Positions 7,344-15,491 of a stretch of 64,000 bases of DNA are shown here, in pieces (position 1 is the first letter of the stretch; each line of letters starts with the position of its first letter). The translations under genes were made by a program, and so were the position numbers. The stretch lies in contig NZ_MTBC01000001.1 of the NCBI RefSeq assembly GCF_002072105.2, positions 434,001-498,000 of the forward strand. Direction: 5' to 3'. Under the pieces are notes generated by a model. It was not told where the DNA came from. It saw nothing but the letters and a program-made list of their open reading frames with translations, and did not search any database. This stretch comes from Croceivirga radicis. GTDB lineage: Bacteria; Bacteroidota; Bacteroidia; Flavobacteriales; Flavobacteriaceae.

Positions 7344-7458
7344 TCTGTTTTAAGAAATCGTAAATAAAACGATTTCGTAAAAAATTAATTTGCTAAGCAT
7401 TAATAATCTATAGGCAGGTTAATGTATTAATCCTATATTTACAATTCGCAAAATTTTA

Positions 7459-7920
7459 ATGGCAGCAGTTTATAAAATATCTGAAGAGCTCTTTGATGAT
7501 TCTTTTAGGTTGATAGCTATACACACAAATTTAGAAGGATATCAACTAGCCTATTTTATTAACAGTGTTAGCGAATTAAGATTGAAACGATCTTTTAAAG
7601 ATTTGAAAATTAAAGAAGTAACTTATCCGTATTATGAATGGTTAGATGAGTTTACCGAGACAGAGTGGCTATTGATCACCAATAAAGTGCTACAAGATAT
7701 AGCGGTAGATTCCATAGGGTTGTTTGGGCAAGGGAGCGCCCAAGCCACTAATTTTTTGGTTGCGGAACGTAAAGACGTTGACTTTTTTCTTAAAATAAAT
7801 CTTGAGAACGAAACGCAAGTTTCAGAAACTTTAGAGCGTATTAAAGGCATTCCGCGAGTAAGAATGGCCTACAGCCTAGAGGCAGAAACCTTAAAATCAA
7901 AACAAAACCTAATTTTTTAA
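7459..7920 (+). CDS. IPExxxVDY-type family protein, function unknown
   Basis: This 153-residue soluble protein has no catalytic motif that I recognise. Its position between rnc and pyk, its length and the C-terminal GIPRVRMAYSLEA segment match the flavobacterial IPExxxVDY family; here the Glu of the name motif is replaced by Arg. Pyk follows after 2 bases, so the two are surely cotranscribed. Upstream, TATATTTA near 7433 is a possible -7 element, and a hairpin without T-run (7354-7361 with 7369-7376) follows rnc. Confidence 0.75.
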   Translation: MAAVYKISEELFDDSFRLIAIHTNLEGYQLAYFINSVSELRLKRSFKDLKIKEVTYPYYEWLDEFTETEWLLITNKVLQDIAVDSIGLFGQGSAQATNFLVAERKDVDFFLKINLENETQVSETLERIKGIPRVRMAYSLEAETLKSKQNLIF

Positions 7921-7922
7921 TA

Positions 7923-9365
7923 ATGCCAACAAAAAAGAAAACTAAAATAGTAGCAACGCTAGGACCAGCCACTAGTAAAAAAGAGGTTTTAAAACAAATG
8001 ATGCTGGCAGGGGTTAATGTGTTTAGAATTAACTTTTCTCATGCCAATTATGATGATGTAAGCGAAAGAATTGCTCTAATTAGAGAGTTAAATGAAGAAT
8101 TAGAAATTAATACGGCGATCTTAGCAGACCTTCAAGGTCCAAAATTGCGTGTTGGCGTTATGGGCGGGGAGGTTGTAGTAGCTCCTGGTGACGAAATAAC
8201 ATTTGAGACAGGAGAGCCTTTTGAGGGTAACGCAGAACGCGTTTATATGAATTACGATAGTTTTCCTAAAGATGTAAAAGCAGGAGAACGTATCTTATTA
8301 GATGACGGTAAACTTATTTTTGAAGTTGTTTCTACTAATGGTGAAAATGCCGTAAAGGCAAAAGTTATTCAGGGAGGGCCGTTAAAATCCAAGAAAGGGG
8401 TAAACTTACCAAATACAAACATTTCTTTGCCGGCGTTAACAGAAAAGGATATTAACGACGCTATTTTTGCCATTAAGCAAGATGTGGATTGGATTGCCTT
8501 GTCTTTTGTACGTTTTAGCCAAGATTTAATTGACCTTCAAAATCTGATAAAGGAACATACCGAGCATAAAATTCCAATTGTTGCTAAAATAGAAAAGCCA
8601 GAAGCGGTAGAGAACATAGACCAAATTGTAGCTTTCTGTGACGGTCTAATGGTAGCACGTGGTGATTTAGGTGTAGAGGTACCTGCACACGAAGTTCCAT
8701 TAATTCAAAAGCAATTGGTACTACGTGCCAAAAAAGCAAGGATTCCGGTAATTATTGCCACGCAGATGATGGAGACTATGATAACTAGTCTTACCCCAAC
8801 AAGGGCAGAAGTTAACGATGTAGCCAACTCTGTAATGGACGGTGCAGATGCCGTAATGCTTTCTGGCGAAACATCTGTGGGTAATTATCCTGTTCAGGTT
8901 ATAGAAAAAATGGCCAGCATATTAGAAAGCGTAGAAAATTCTGAGCTTATAAATGTGCCACAAACGCCGCCACATGTTAAAACAAAAAGATACATAACCA
9001 AGTCGGTTTGTTATCATGCGGCAACTATGGCCAATGAAATTAAGGCAAAAGCAATTTCAACCTTGACCAATAGTGGTTACACCGCCTTTCAAATTTCTGC
9101 ATGGAGGCCAAGTGCACATATTTTGGTTTTTACTTCTAACAGAAGAATATTAAACAGATTAAGCTTGTTATGGGGTGTAAAAGCCTTTTATTATGATAAA
9201 TACGTTTCTACGGATGAAACCATAGAAGACGTAAATAAAATTGCTTGCCAAAAAGGATTTTTAGAACAGGGAGATATGCTTATTAGCCTTGCGGCTATGC
9301 CAATTAAAGATAAAGGTATGGTTAATACCCTTAGGGTAACAGAAATAGAGAGTTGTAACTTTTAA
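7923..9365 (+). CDS. pyk: Pyruvate kinase
   Basis: Pyruvate kinase converts phosphoenolpyruvate and ADP to pyruvate and ATP, the last step of glycolysis. The 480-residue protein has the N-terminal KTKIVATLGPA, the active-site Lys222 in AKIEKPEA, ARGDLGVEVP (245-254), ATQMMETM (279-286) and GADAVMLSGETSVG. The C-terminal domain is of standard length with no extra PEP-utiliser domain. Its TAA stop overlaps the TAA of the convergent PAS gene in the shared bases TTAA. Confidence 0.97.
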   Translation: MPTKKKTKIVATLGPATSKKEVLKQMMLAGVNVFRINFSHANYDDVSERIALIRELNEELEINTAILADLQGPKLRVGVMGGEVVVAPGDEITFETGEPFEGNAERVYMNYDSFPKDVKAGERILLDDGKLIFEVVSTNGENAVKAKVIQGGPLKSKKGVNLPNTNISLPALTEKDINDAIFAIKQDVDWIALSFVRFSQDLIDLQNLIKEHTEHKIPIVAKIEKPEAVENIDQIVAFCDGLMVARGDLGVEVPAHEVPLIQKQLVLRAKKARIPVIIATQMMETMITSLTPTRAEVNDVANSVMDGADAVMLSGETSVGNYPVQVIEKMASILESVENSELINVPQTPPHVKTKRYITKSVCYHAATMANEIKAKAISTLTNSGYTAFQISAWRPSAHILVFTSNRRILNRLSLLWGVKAFYYDKYVSTDETIEDVNKIACQKGFLEQGDMLISLAAMPIKDKGMVNTLRVTEIESCNF

Positions 9366-9883
9366 GCAACCTCTTTTTCAAAAGCAATAAAATTTACCAA
9401 AAGGCCTTCTGCATTAAATATCGGGAGGCCTTTTATCCAACATTTATAGGTAGATTTATCTTTTCTGTAATTTAGTACCGTAGCTTCAAATGGCTTTTGC
9501 TCAATAATTGCCGATCTAATAGCATTTGATGTTTCTTGGCATGTATCAGGGCCTTGGAACATTTTTGGTTTATTGCCCAAAACTTCTGCAACGTCATAAC
9601 CATTCATTTGCTTCATGTTTTTGGTAGCATGTACAATGCGTAATTGCGCGTCTGTAATAACAACTACATGATCTTTATCCAATATTTCTTCCGGTAGATT
9701 AAAACTAGATGTCCAATTATTAGCGGTAGCTATTTCTTTAATACCTTGTAACTCTTCTAATCCGCCCTTTACCTTATCATACTTTAAGGAATATATATCC
9801 CAAGCAACTACTGGTATGCTCTGTAAGCTTAGTGTTTCATAAAAGCGTTGCGCGGCTGCATCATACTCTCTAAATTCTTTCAT
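9362..9883 (-). CDS. PAS-domain protein, LOV-like but lacking the photoactive cysteine
   Basis: This 173-residue single-domain protein has a helical N-terminal cap (1-70) and a PAS core (about 72-170). The stretch GNKPKMFQGPDT (103-114) aligns with the LOV signature GRNCRFLQG, but the adduct-forming Cys is replaced by Pro106. A flavin could still bind, or the fold may bind another ligand or partner. No output domain is present, so it may act by protein contact. An imperfect inverted repeat AAAGTATAC/GTATACCTT (9906-9930) lies upstream of the start. Confidence 0.8.
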   Translation of the reverse strand: MKEFREYDAAAQRFYETLSLQSIPVVAWDIYSLKYDKVKGGLEELQGIKEIATANNWTSSFNLPEEILDKDHVVVITDAQLRIVHATKNMKQMNGYDVAEVLGNKPKMFQGPDTCQETSNAIRSAIIEQKPFEATVLNYRKDKSTYKCWIKGLPIFNAEGLLVNFIAFEKEVA

Positions 9884-10136
9884 GGCTTTTATATTCTATG
9901 GGACCAAAGTATACAAATACCGTATACCTTATTCATTTGTCCAAGAAATTAAGTCATATGCATACCAAGTATAAGTGTAAGCTTAAACACAAAGGCAAGA
10001 CTAAACAGTGTAAATCACTAGAAACATGGAAACTACTCGGCATCAGTTTTAGGAAGCGAAAACAAATGCTTTTTTAGGATTTAGTACAGATATAAAGAAA
10101 GATGCAGGCTTTTTTAGGGTACAAGACCATACTATT

Positions 10137-10883
10137 ATGCTTTTATGGAATCAGAACCAAGAGACGCTTGATATACAAGTAGATGATTATGATGTTCTTT
10201 TACGACCAGGACAAATTGCCTCGGTCACTTATTTACAAAAGGTAAGCTTTAATAGAACACAGGCACCACTAACCGCTTTTTCCTTTAATCGTGAGTTTTA
10301 TTGCATAATAGATCATGATGAAGAAGTAAGCTGTAACGGTATTTTATTTTTTGGCACCCAAGACCTACCAATAGTAACCATACCAGAACCATTGTGCAAT
10401 AGGTTTACAACCTTATTAAATGTTTTTGCAGAAGAATTCTCTATGCCTGATAAAATACAAGGACAAATGCTTCAAATGCTTTTAAAACGATTAATAATTA
10501 TGTGCACAAGGCTAGCAAAGGAGCAATTAATTGTTAAGGTTTTAGATAACGAACAAATAGATGTAATACGAAAATTTAATGTTTTGGTAGACACGCATTA
10601 TAAAACAAAACGTAAGGTGAGTGACTATGCCGCACTTTTACACAAATCGCCAAAAACATTATCTAACCTCTTTGCTATTTATAATCAAAAATCTCCCCAG
10701 CACATTATTTTAGAACGATTGGCTTTGGAAGCAAAGCGTCTTATACGTTTTACGGACAAACAAAATCAAGAAATTGCCTATGAATTGGGATTTAACGATC
10801 CCGCTCACTTTAGTCGTTTTTTTAGAAAAATGACACATCTATCCCCTTCAGAATACCGTAATTCCCAGATAGCACACGTATAA
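10137..10883 (+). CDS. AraC-family transcriptional regulator (probably N-terminally interrupted)
   Basis: The C-terminal half has the two AraC helix-turn-helix units: KVSDYAALLHKSPKTLSNLF and, later, QEIAYELGFNDPAHFSRFFR with LSPSEYRNS. The N-terminal half looks like the AraC sugar-binding/cupin domain. The reading frame continues upstream of this ATG without frameshift as GFSTDIKKDAGFFRVQDHTI. It reaches an ATG at 10026 but is broken by a TAG at 10050-10052. No ATG, GTG or TTG lies between that TAG and 10137, so the expressed protein would lack part of its first domain. It probably controls the downstream small ORF, AhpD-like and cupredoxin-like genes. Confidence 0.82.
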   Translation: MLLWNQNQETLDIQVDDYDVLLRPGQIASVTYLQKVSFNRTQAPLTAFSFNREFYCIIDHDEEVSCNGILFFGTQDLPIVTIPEPLCNRFTTLLNVFAEEFSMPDKIQGQMLQMLLKRLIIMCTRLAKEQLIVKVLDNEQIDVIRKFNVLVDTHYKTKRKVSDYAALLHKSPKTLSNLFAIYNQKSPQHIILERLALEAKRLIRFTDKQNQEIAYELGFNDPAHFSRFFRKMTHLSPSEYRNSQIAHV

Positions 10884-10976
10884 GGGAAAAAGTGACAAGT
10901 GGTCGGGAAATCCATCATAACACTTGCCTAAGCTATGGCCACATCTTTGTAGTGTTCAATTATAAAAGCAGTACAA

Positions 10977-11129
10977 ATGGCACAAAATAGATTATTTAAT
11001 CTCATTAGCATTTTTACGAGCGTTAGACGCCCACAGGTAAAAGAAATCAATGCCGTAGCGCATTGTGAGAACCATTACCATCATGATTTTTATTGTGATG
11101 CAAGGAACCGTTTTGCAACAAATTATTAA
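10977..11129 (+). CDS. Candidate 50-residue His/Cys-rich small protein
   Basis: An ATG-started ORF of 50 codons ends 19 bases before the AhpD-like gene. The product begins MAQNRLFNLISIFTSVRRPQ and has a C-terminal cluster AHCENHYHHDFYCDARNRF, with two Cys and four His that could bind metal. CATCTTTG near 10941-10948 resembles a -7 element (7 of 8). I do not recognise the family. It could be a real small protein or a leader peptide. Translation is not proven. Confidence 0.45.
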   Translation: MAQNRLFNLISIFTSVRRPQVKEINAVAHCENHYHHDFYCDARNRFATNY

Positions 11130-11148
11130 TAACGAATAACAAAATAAC

Positions 11149-11694
11149 ATGAGTACATTTTCACCATTACAAAGAGATGAAGTAAGCGAAGGCAACCAGG
11201 CAATTTTTGATAATTTAGAAAAAGCTTTGGGGTTTGTGCCCAATTTATACGCTACTTACGCACATTCTACAAATGCCTTGGCCAACTATTTAAATTTTAC
11301 GAATGCCAAGACTTCATTAAGTGCTAAGCAAAAAGAAGTAGTTAACCTTGTGGTTAGCCAGGTAAACAACTGTGAGTACTGTTTGGCCGCCCACACGGCA
11401 ATCGGAAAAATGAACGGGTTTACAGATTCACAAATTATAGAATTAAGAAGCGGTAAGGCTTCCTTTGATTCTAAGCTGGATGCATTAGCAAAATTAGCTC
11501 AAAATATAACTGAGAAAAGAGGAGCAACCGATGAAGAAGTGGTAAATAACTTTTTGAAAAGCGGTTGGACTAAAGAAAATCTTATAGATGCAATAGTTCT
11601 TGTTGGGGACAAAACCATTAGCAACTACATACATAGCACTACTAAGGTACCAGTAGATTTTCCTGCGGCGCAACCTTTAGAAGCAACGGTTTAA
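11149..11694 (+). CDS. Carboxymuconolactone decarboxylase / AhpD-like peroxidase family protein
   Basis: This 181-residue all-helical protein carries the AhpD-type motif NNCEYCLAAH with Cys75, Cys78 and His82, the thiol pair and histidine used in peroxide reduction. The family includes alkylhydroperoxidase AhpD and uncharacterised carboxymuconolactone decarboxylase homologues. The intact CxxC-x3-H favours a peroxidase-like role. It lies between an AraC regulator and a cupredoxin-like exported protein, which suggests a small redox-response operon. Confidence 0.88.
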   Translation: MSTFSPLQRDEVSEGNQAIFDNLEKALGFVPNLYATYAHSTNALANYLNFTNAKTSLSAKQKEVVNLVVSQVNNCEYCLAAHTAIGKMNGFTDSQIIELRSGKASFDSKLDALAKLAQNITEKRGATDEEVVNNFLKSGWTKENLIDAIVLVGDKTISNYIHSTTKVPVDFPAAQPLEATV

Positions 11695-11729
11695 CCCTTA
11701 TAATTAATTATACTTTAAAAAATTATTCA

Positions 11730-12119
11730 ATGAAAAATCTAATTTTATTTCTAGCGGTAGTACTTGGAATAAACACTGCGGCATTGGCACAAGATAAAAG
11801 GATGGACCAAAAAATAAAAACCATCACTTTGGAACAGATACCAGGAGAATTTACCAAAAAACAATTGACCGTACCAGAAGGCACTTATCTTTTTGAAATT
11901 GTAAACAAAGGTATTGACCACAATGTTGGTTTTGTTTTGGTAGCCAAAGGTAAAGATCCTAGTAAACCAGAAAACCATATACAAACGGCATATGTAACCG
12001 CACCTGTAGGTACAGACTCCAAAGAAATGTCTAAACCAACAAAGTTAACCAAGGGTGAGTATATTTATTTCTGTCCTTTAAACCCTACTGCCACGGATAA
12101 CACTTTGGTGGTAGAATAA
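11730..12119 (+). CDS. Exported cupredoxin-like protein
   Basis: Residues 1-20 form a signal peptide ending ALAQ. The mature part has the beta-rich pattern of the cupredoxin-like domain. His64 (GIDHNVGFV) and Cys115 (YIYFCPLNPTATDNTL) are placed like two blue-copper ligands, but the usual second His and axial Met after the Cys are not obvious, so copper binding is uncertain. It follows the AhpD-like gene by 35 bases and probably shares its transcript, ending at the hairpin at 12140-12166. Confidence 0.8.
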   Translation: MKNLILFLAVVLGINTAALAQDKRMDQKIKTITLEQIPGEFTKKQLTVPEGTYLFEIVNKGIDHNVGFVLVAKGKDPSKPENHIQTAYVTAPVGTDSKEMSKPTKLTKGEYIYFCPLNPTATDNTLVVE

Positions 12120-12139
12120 AAAGCGTTGATTTTTTAATA

Positions 12140-12170
12140 CCAAAGCCTCCTTTTAAGGGGGCTTGGTTAT
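12140..12170 (+). terminator. Hairpin between convergent cupredoxin-like and TetR genes
   Basis: CCAAAGCCTCC (12140-12150) pairs with GGGGGCTTGG (12157-12166), with one bulged A and one G-T pair, and is followed by TTATTTAT. It can serve the plus-strand operon and lies immediately beside the stop of the minus-strand TetR gene. Confidence 0.6.
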
Positions 12171-12746
12171 TTATAGCAGCTTAACGTCTTGCAAAGCTAC
12201 GGGAGCCATGGTTCTTGCTAAATGTATTGGCCAGTCATTCTCGTGTATATAGGTTTCGGTAATAGCACTTTCATATAATAAGTAAATAGTTCCAGAAATC
12301 TTTTCTACTTCAGCTTTAGAAACATGGGCTACTGTTCTACCTACTATTTCACCTAAGAAAAAAAGCAACTCCTTTTTTTGTTGTTGTACGGTATTCCAAA
12401 TCTCCGTGTCTTCCGGGGTAATTTCACTCATTATTTTTTGGCCCCAATCACCCTTTAATTCTCCAGTTCTGTATAATTCCCTTAGGTAATCAAAAATGGC
12501 CAAAAGTTGCTGTTTACTTTCTTGTTTCTCTTTAACAAATTCTGATAGCCCTTGCATAAAACTGTCGTGTTTATGCTTAAGATAAGCAATGCAGATGGCA
12601 TCTTTAGATTTAAAATGATGGTATAAGGTGGCCTTGGCAATGTCACACGCATCAATAATTTGGTTAATACCTGTTCTGTTAAATCCCTTTGTGTAGAACA
12701 GTTCTCCGGCGGTGTTTATAATATGTTCCTTAATGTTTTTTTTCAT
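12171..12746 (-). CDS. TetR/AcrR-family transcriptional regulator
   Basis: A typical TetR DNA-binding domain begins MKKNIKEHIINTAGELFYTK and continues with GINQIIDACDIAKATLYHHF, followed by a helical ligand domain. An in-frame ATG 12 codons earlier (12782) would overlap dinB. I prefer 12746, where the canonical domain begins. A short inverted repeat AGGCA-AA-TGCCT (12758-12769) directly upstream could be its operator (weak). Target genes are unknown; dinB upstream is the only same-strand neighbour. Confidence 0.88.
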   Translation of the reverse strand: MKKNIKEHIINTAGELFYTKGFNRTGINQIIDACDIAKATLYHHFKSKDAICIAYLKHKHDSFMQGLSEFVKEKQESKQQLLAIFDYLRELYRTGELKGDWGQKIMSEITPEDTEIWNTVQQQKKELLFFLGEIVGRTVAHVSKAEVEKISGTIYLLYESAITETYIHENDWPIHLARTMAPVALQDVKLL

Positions 12747-12771
12747 ACCCATAATAGAGGCAAATGCCTTT

Positions 12772-13869
12772 TTACAAATCAAATTTTAATTGATAGGTTA
12801 TGCTTTTATCTTCGATTTTGTTCTTGGTCTCTGTATTAAGATTGGCAAGCGATATACCCAAAAGCCTTACAGAGTTTTCTAAGGGGGATTGATACAATAA
12901 CTCTTTGGCGTTGTCCAAAATAAGGCTTTTATCAGCAATAAAAAAAGGAAGGGTTTTGCTTCTAGTTTGCAGTGTAAAATCGCTATACTTAATTTTTAGG
13001 GTAACTGTTTTGCCGGCCAACTTGGATTTTTTAAGTCGCTTTTCTAATTCCTGTGCAATATTCTCTAGGCGTTCCAACATAAAAATCTCACTGCTTAAAT
13101 TTTCGCTAAACGTACGTTCTGCACCTACGGATTTTGGTGTTCTGCTAGGCTTTACGGTGCTAAGGTGAATACCCCTTACCACATTGTAATAGTGCTGGCC
13201 ACTTTTGCCAAATTCTTGATTTAGAAACTCCAATGATTTCTTTTTTAAATCGGCACCGGTAAAAATACCTAGTTGGTACATTTTCTCTGCGGTTACCTTA
13301 CCAACACCATAAAATTTTCTTATATCCAATGCGGATAAAAATTCCAACACCTCTTCTGGGTTCACTGTTTTTTGTCCATTAGGCTTGTTGTAATCGCTTG
13401 CAATTTTTGCAATAAATTTATTTATGCTTATACCGGCAGAAGCAGTAAGTCCAGTTTTATCTAGTATTTTTTGCCTTATTTCTTGAGCTATTAGTGTGGC
13501 TGAAGGGTTTCCTTTTTTGTTTTGGGTAACATCTAAATAAGCCTCGTCCAAAGACAGCGGTTCTACCAAATCTGTATATTCAAAAAAGACCTGTCTAATT
13601 TGTTGCGAAATTTCTTTATACCGATCAAACCTGGGTTTTACAAAAATCAATTCAGGACAATTTTTCTGTGCCAGATAACCAGACATGGCACTGCGTACTC
13701 CATATTTACGGGCTTCGTAACTAGCGGCAGAAACAACACCTCTTTTAGAACCACCGCCAACGGCAATAGGTTTTCCCTTTAGCTCAGGATTATCTTTTTG
13801 CTCTACAGAAGCATAAAAGGCATCCATGTCTACATGAATAATTTTTCTAAGCGGAAAATCAAATTGCAT
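12772..13869 (-). CDS. dinB: DNA polymerase IV (Y family)
   Basis: DinB is an error-prone polymerase for lesion bypass. The palm motif KIIHVDMDAFYASVEQ and the second catalytic motif SLDEAYLDVT give the three acidic metal ligands. The thumb with helix-hairpin-helix (KFYGVGKVTAEKMYQLGI) and the little-finger domain follow. I place the start at MQFDFPLRK (13869). An upstream in-frame ATG at 13905 would overlap the divergent CYTH gene and adds 12 atypical residues. No beta-clamp motif was clearly identified at the C-terminus. Confidence 0.93.
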   Translation of the reverse strand: MQFDFPLRKIIHVDMDAFYASVEQKDNPELKGKPIAVGGGSKRGVVSAASYEARKYGVRSAMSGYLAQKNCPELIFVKPRFDRYKEISQQIRQVFFEYTDLVEPLSLDEAYLDVTQNKKGNPSATLIAQEIRQKILDKTGLTASAGISINKFIAKIASDYNKPNGQKTVNPEEVLEFLSALDIRKFYGVGKVTAEKMYQLGIFTGADLKKKSLEFLNQEFGKSGQHYYNVVRGIHLSTVKPSRTPKSVGAERTFSENLSSEIFMLERLENIAQELEKRLKKSKLAGKTVTLKIKYSDFTLQTRSKTLPFFIADKSLILDNAKELLYQSPLENSVRLLGISLANLNTETKNKIEDKSITYQLKFDL

Positions 13870-13896
13870 ACTCAAAATTAACCTATATTTAGCTAG

Positions 13897-14370
13897 ATGG
13901 AGCACTTAGAAATAGAACGTAAATTTTTAATCCTTTCCGATACTTTTAAAAAAGAGGCATACCAGAAGGATAGACTGGTGCAAGGTTATCTTAATACGCA
14001 CCCAGACCGTACGGTAAGGGTACGTATTATGAACCATGAAGCTTTTATTACGGTTAAAGGGCCTACCAATACAGCAGGGACTTCTAGATTTGAATGGGAA
14101 ATTAACATTCCCGTAGAGGAAGCCACTAACCTCATAGATTTATGCGAGACGGGAATTTTAGAGAAATATCGGTACCGAGTACCTGTTGGCAGGCATATTT
14201 TTGAAGTAGATGAGTTTTTAGGGGAAAACAAAGGACTCATTGTTGCAGAAATTGAATTGCAGCACGAGAACGAGCCTTTTGAAAAACCAAATTGGTTGGG
14301 CAAAGAGGTAACCGGTGACAAGCGCTATTACAACTCCGCATTAACTAAAAAACCTTTTACAACATGGTAA
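13897..14370 (+). CDS. CYTH-domain protein (triphosphate tunnel metalloenzyme family)
   Basis: This 157-residue protein starts MEHLEIERKFL, with the ExExK signature that begins CYTH domains. It continues with RVRIMNHEAFITVKG and FEVDEFLGENKGLIVAEIEL, giving the alternating basic and acidic strands of the tunnel. Family members hydrolyse triphosphates such as tripolyphosphate or thiamine triphosphate; the substrate here is unknown. It is divergent from dinB and overlaps the next gene by 7 bases. Confidence 0.88.
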   Translation: MEHLEIERKFLILSDTFKKEAYQKDRLVQGYLNTHPDRTVRVRIMNHEAFITVKGPTNTAGTSRFEWEINIPVEEATNLIDLCETGILEKYRYRVPVGRHIFEVDEFLGENKGLIVAEIELQHENEPFEKPNWLGKEVTGDKRYYNSALTKKPFTTW

Positions 14371-14870
14371 AAATTTTTGGCTGTAGCTGTTTCTTGATGT
14401 TATTTCTAATGAGTTGTAAACTAGAAGGGACCGTTGACCATACGTTGAACAAAAAAGAAACACAAGCCGAAGCTGTAGAACAAAACGTAGCAGAATTAAA
14501 AGACTCTTTAACCAAAGCGGGCTATCAAATTTTCGATTATGTAGATGAAAAAACGAAAGACACGGTTTTGATGCAGCAGTACTTCATCGCCTTTTTAAAA
14601 AGTGGTCCCAATAGAACCCAAAGCAAAACGGAAGCGGATAGTTTGCAAATGTTACATTTAGCGCATTTGGGCAAAATGTACGAAATGGGTTATGCCGATA
14701 TATCCGGACCTTTTGGTGACGATGGGGAAATACGGGGCATTACCATTTATAATGTGCCCAACCTAGAAATGGCAGATAGTTTGGCCAATGCAGATCCTAT
14801 GGTAAAAGCAGGGCGTTTAAAAATTGAAATTCATCCTTGGTGGGCCGCTAAAGGTTTTGGGTTAAGGTAG
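14364..14870 (+). CDS. YciI-like domain lipoprotein
   Basis: Residues 1-18 form a lipoprotein signal ending LMSC18. The mature part has a YciI-type alpha-beta domain, from QQYFIAFLKSGPNR through GPFGDDGEIRGITIYNVPN to DPMVKAGRLKIEIHPWW. YciI-like proteins are small dimeric domains of unclear enzymatic role. Anchoring in an envelope membrane is inferred from the lipobox. It overlaps the CYTH gene by 7 bases and is probably coupled to it. Confidence 0.8.
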   Translation: MVKIFGCSCFLMLFLMSCKLEGTVDHTLNKKETQAEAVEQNVAELKDSLTKAGYQIFDYVDEKTKDTVLMQQYFIAFLKSGPNRTQSKTEADSLQMLHLAHLGKMYEMGYADISGPFGDDGEIRGITIYNVPNLEMADSLANADPMVKAGRLKIEIHPWWAAKGFGLR

Positions 14871-14893
14871 TTGGTTTTTAAAGTTGATGGCTC

Positions 14894-15484
14894 TTATATT
14901 TTTAGCGATAAAGCCCTAATCCCTTGTAATGATACTATTATTAGGTGCTCCAAGAGTTCTTCGGTAGTGTAATTGTCAAAAAAGTCGCTCTGGGACAGTA
15001 TAATTTCATCGGTACGTAAAAGGAATAATTCGCATATCAATTTAAGATTAATCCCTTCCTTGATTTGCCCTTTATTTTTTGCTTCTTGCAATAAATCTAG
15101 AATTTAGGACCAAACAATTCCTTGCCTAAAATTGTTGTAGAAGTTATAAGCTTCCGGATACTATTTTTTGAGCCCAAAAAGAAAGGTAGGACTCAAGTTT
15201 CTTAATTCCTTAAGTCCTACCCTATAAATTTGATTTACCCGTTTAAACGGGACGTTGTGCCCATCACTTAGTTCAAAAAAAATACTCATTTTAAGCTGGG
15301 TACGCTGTAACAAGTGGGCCACACTTTCTAAAACCAGTTCATCCTTTGTTTGAAAATGTGTGTAGCGGGTTTTTTTGGAAATACCAAGCGCATGGGCAAC
15401 ATTGTCCATACTCACCCTTTTACAACCCTATTTGGTAAAAAGGGAAAGTGCTTGTTCCAGTACCGCTGTTCTTTCTTGCACCAC
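14894..15484 (-). pseudogene. TetR-family regulator, inactivated by three in-frame stop codons
   Basis: One uninterrupted frame encodes a full-length TetR-like protein of about 197 residues. It runs from VVQERTAVLEQALSLFTK through GCKRVSMDNVAHALGISKKT, to YPEAYNFYNN and finally the C-terminal LLEHLIIVSLQGIRALSL. It is broken by TAG at 15428-15430, TAG at 15161-15163 and TAA at 15104-15106. The first stop falls where relatives usually have the Tyr of K-Y-G, in the DNA-binding domain, so no repressor can be made. There is no frameshift. It begins 8 bases beyond the stop of the TolC-like gene, so it was probably once a regulator of this efflux locus. Confidence 0.85.
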
Positions 15485-15491
15485 GATATTA

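Noticed and set aside
7354-7376. Hairpin after rnc as an intrinsic terminator
   Set aside because: The 8-bp stem is perfect but no T-run follows on plus, so termination is not supported.
10921-10948. CCTAAGCTATGG near the small ORF as a fourth member of the sRNA family
   Set aside because: Only seven to twelve bases resemble the block, with no terminator hairpin and no conserved loop.
10992-11243. An 83-codon minus-strand ORF before the AhpD-like gene
   Set aside because: It overlaps the start of the AhpD-like gene and the plus-strand small ORF in antisense and has no promoter or recognisable domain.
10026-15484. Recoding of TAG as a sense codon (TAG appears in AraC once and in TetR twice, where Tyr is expected for TetR)
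   Set aside because: TAG ends normal genes here (for example fabF), and the TetR frame also has a TAA. Ordinary nonsense mutation explains all cases.
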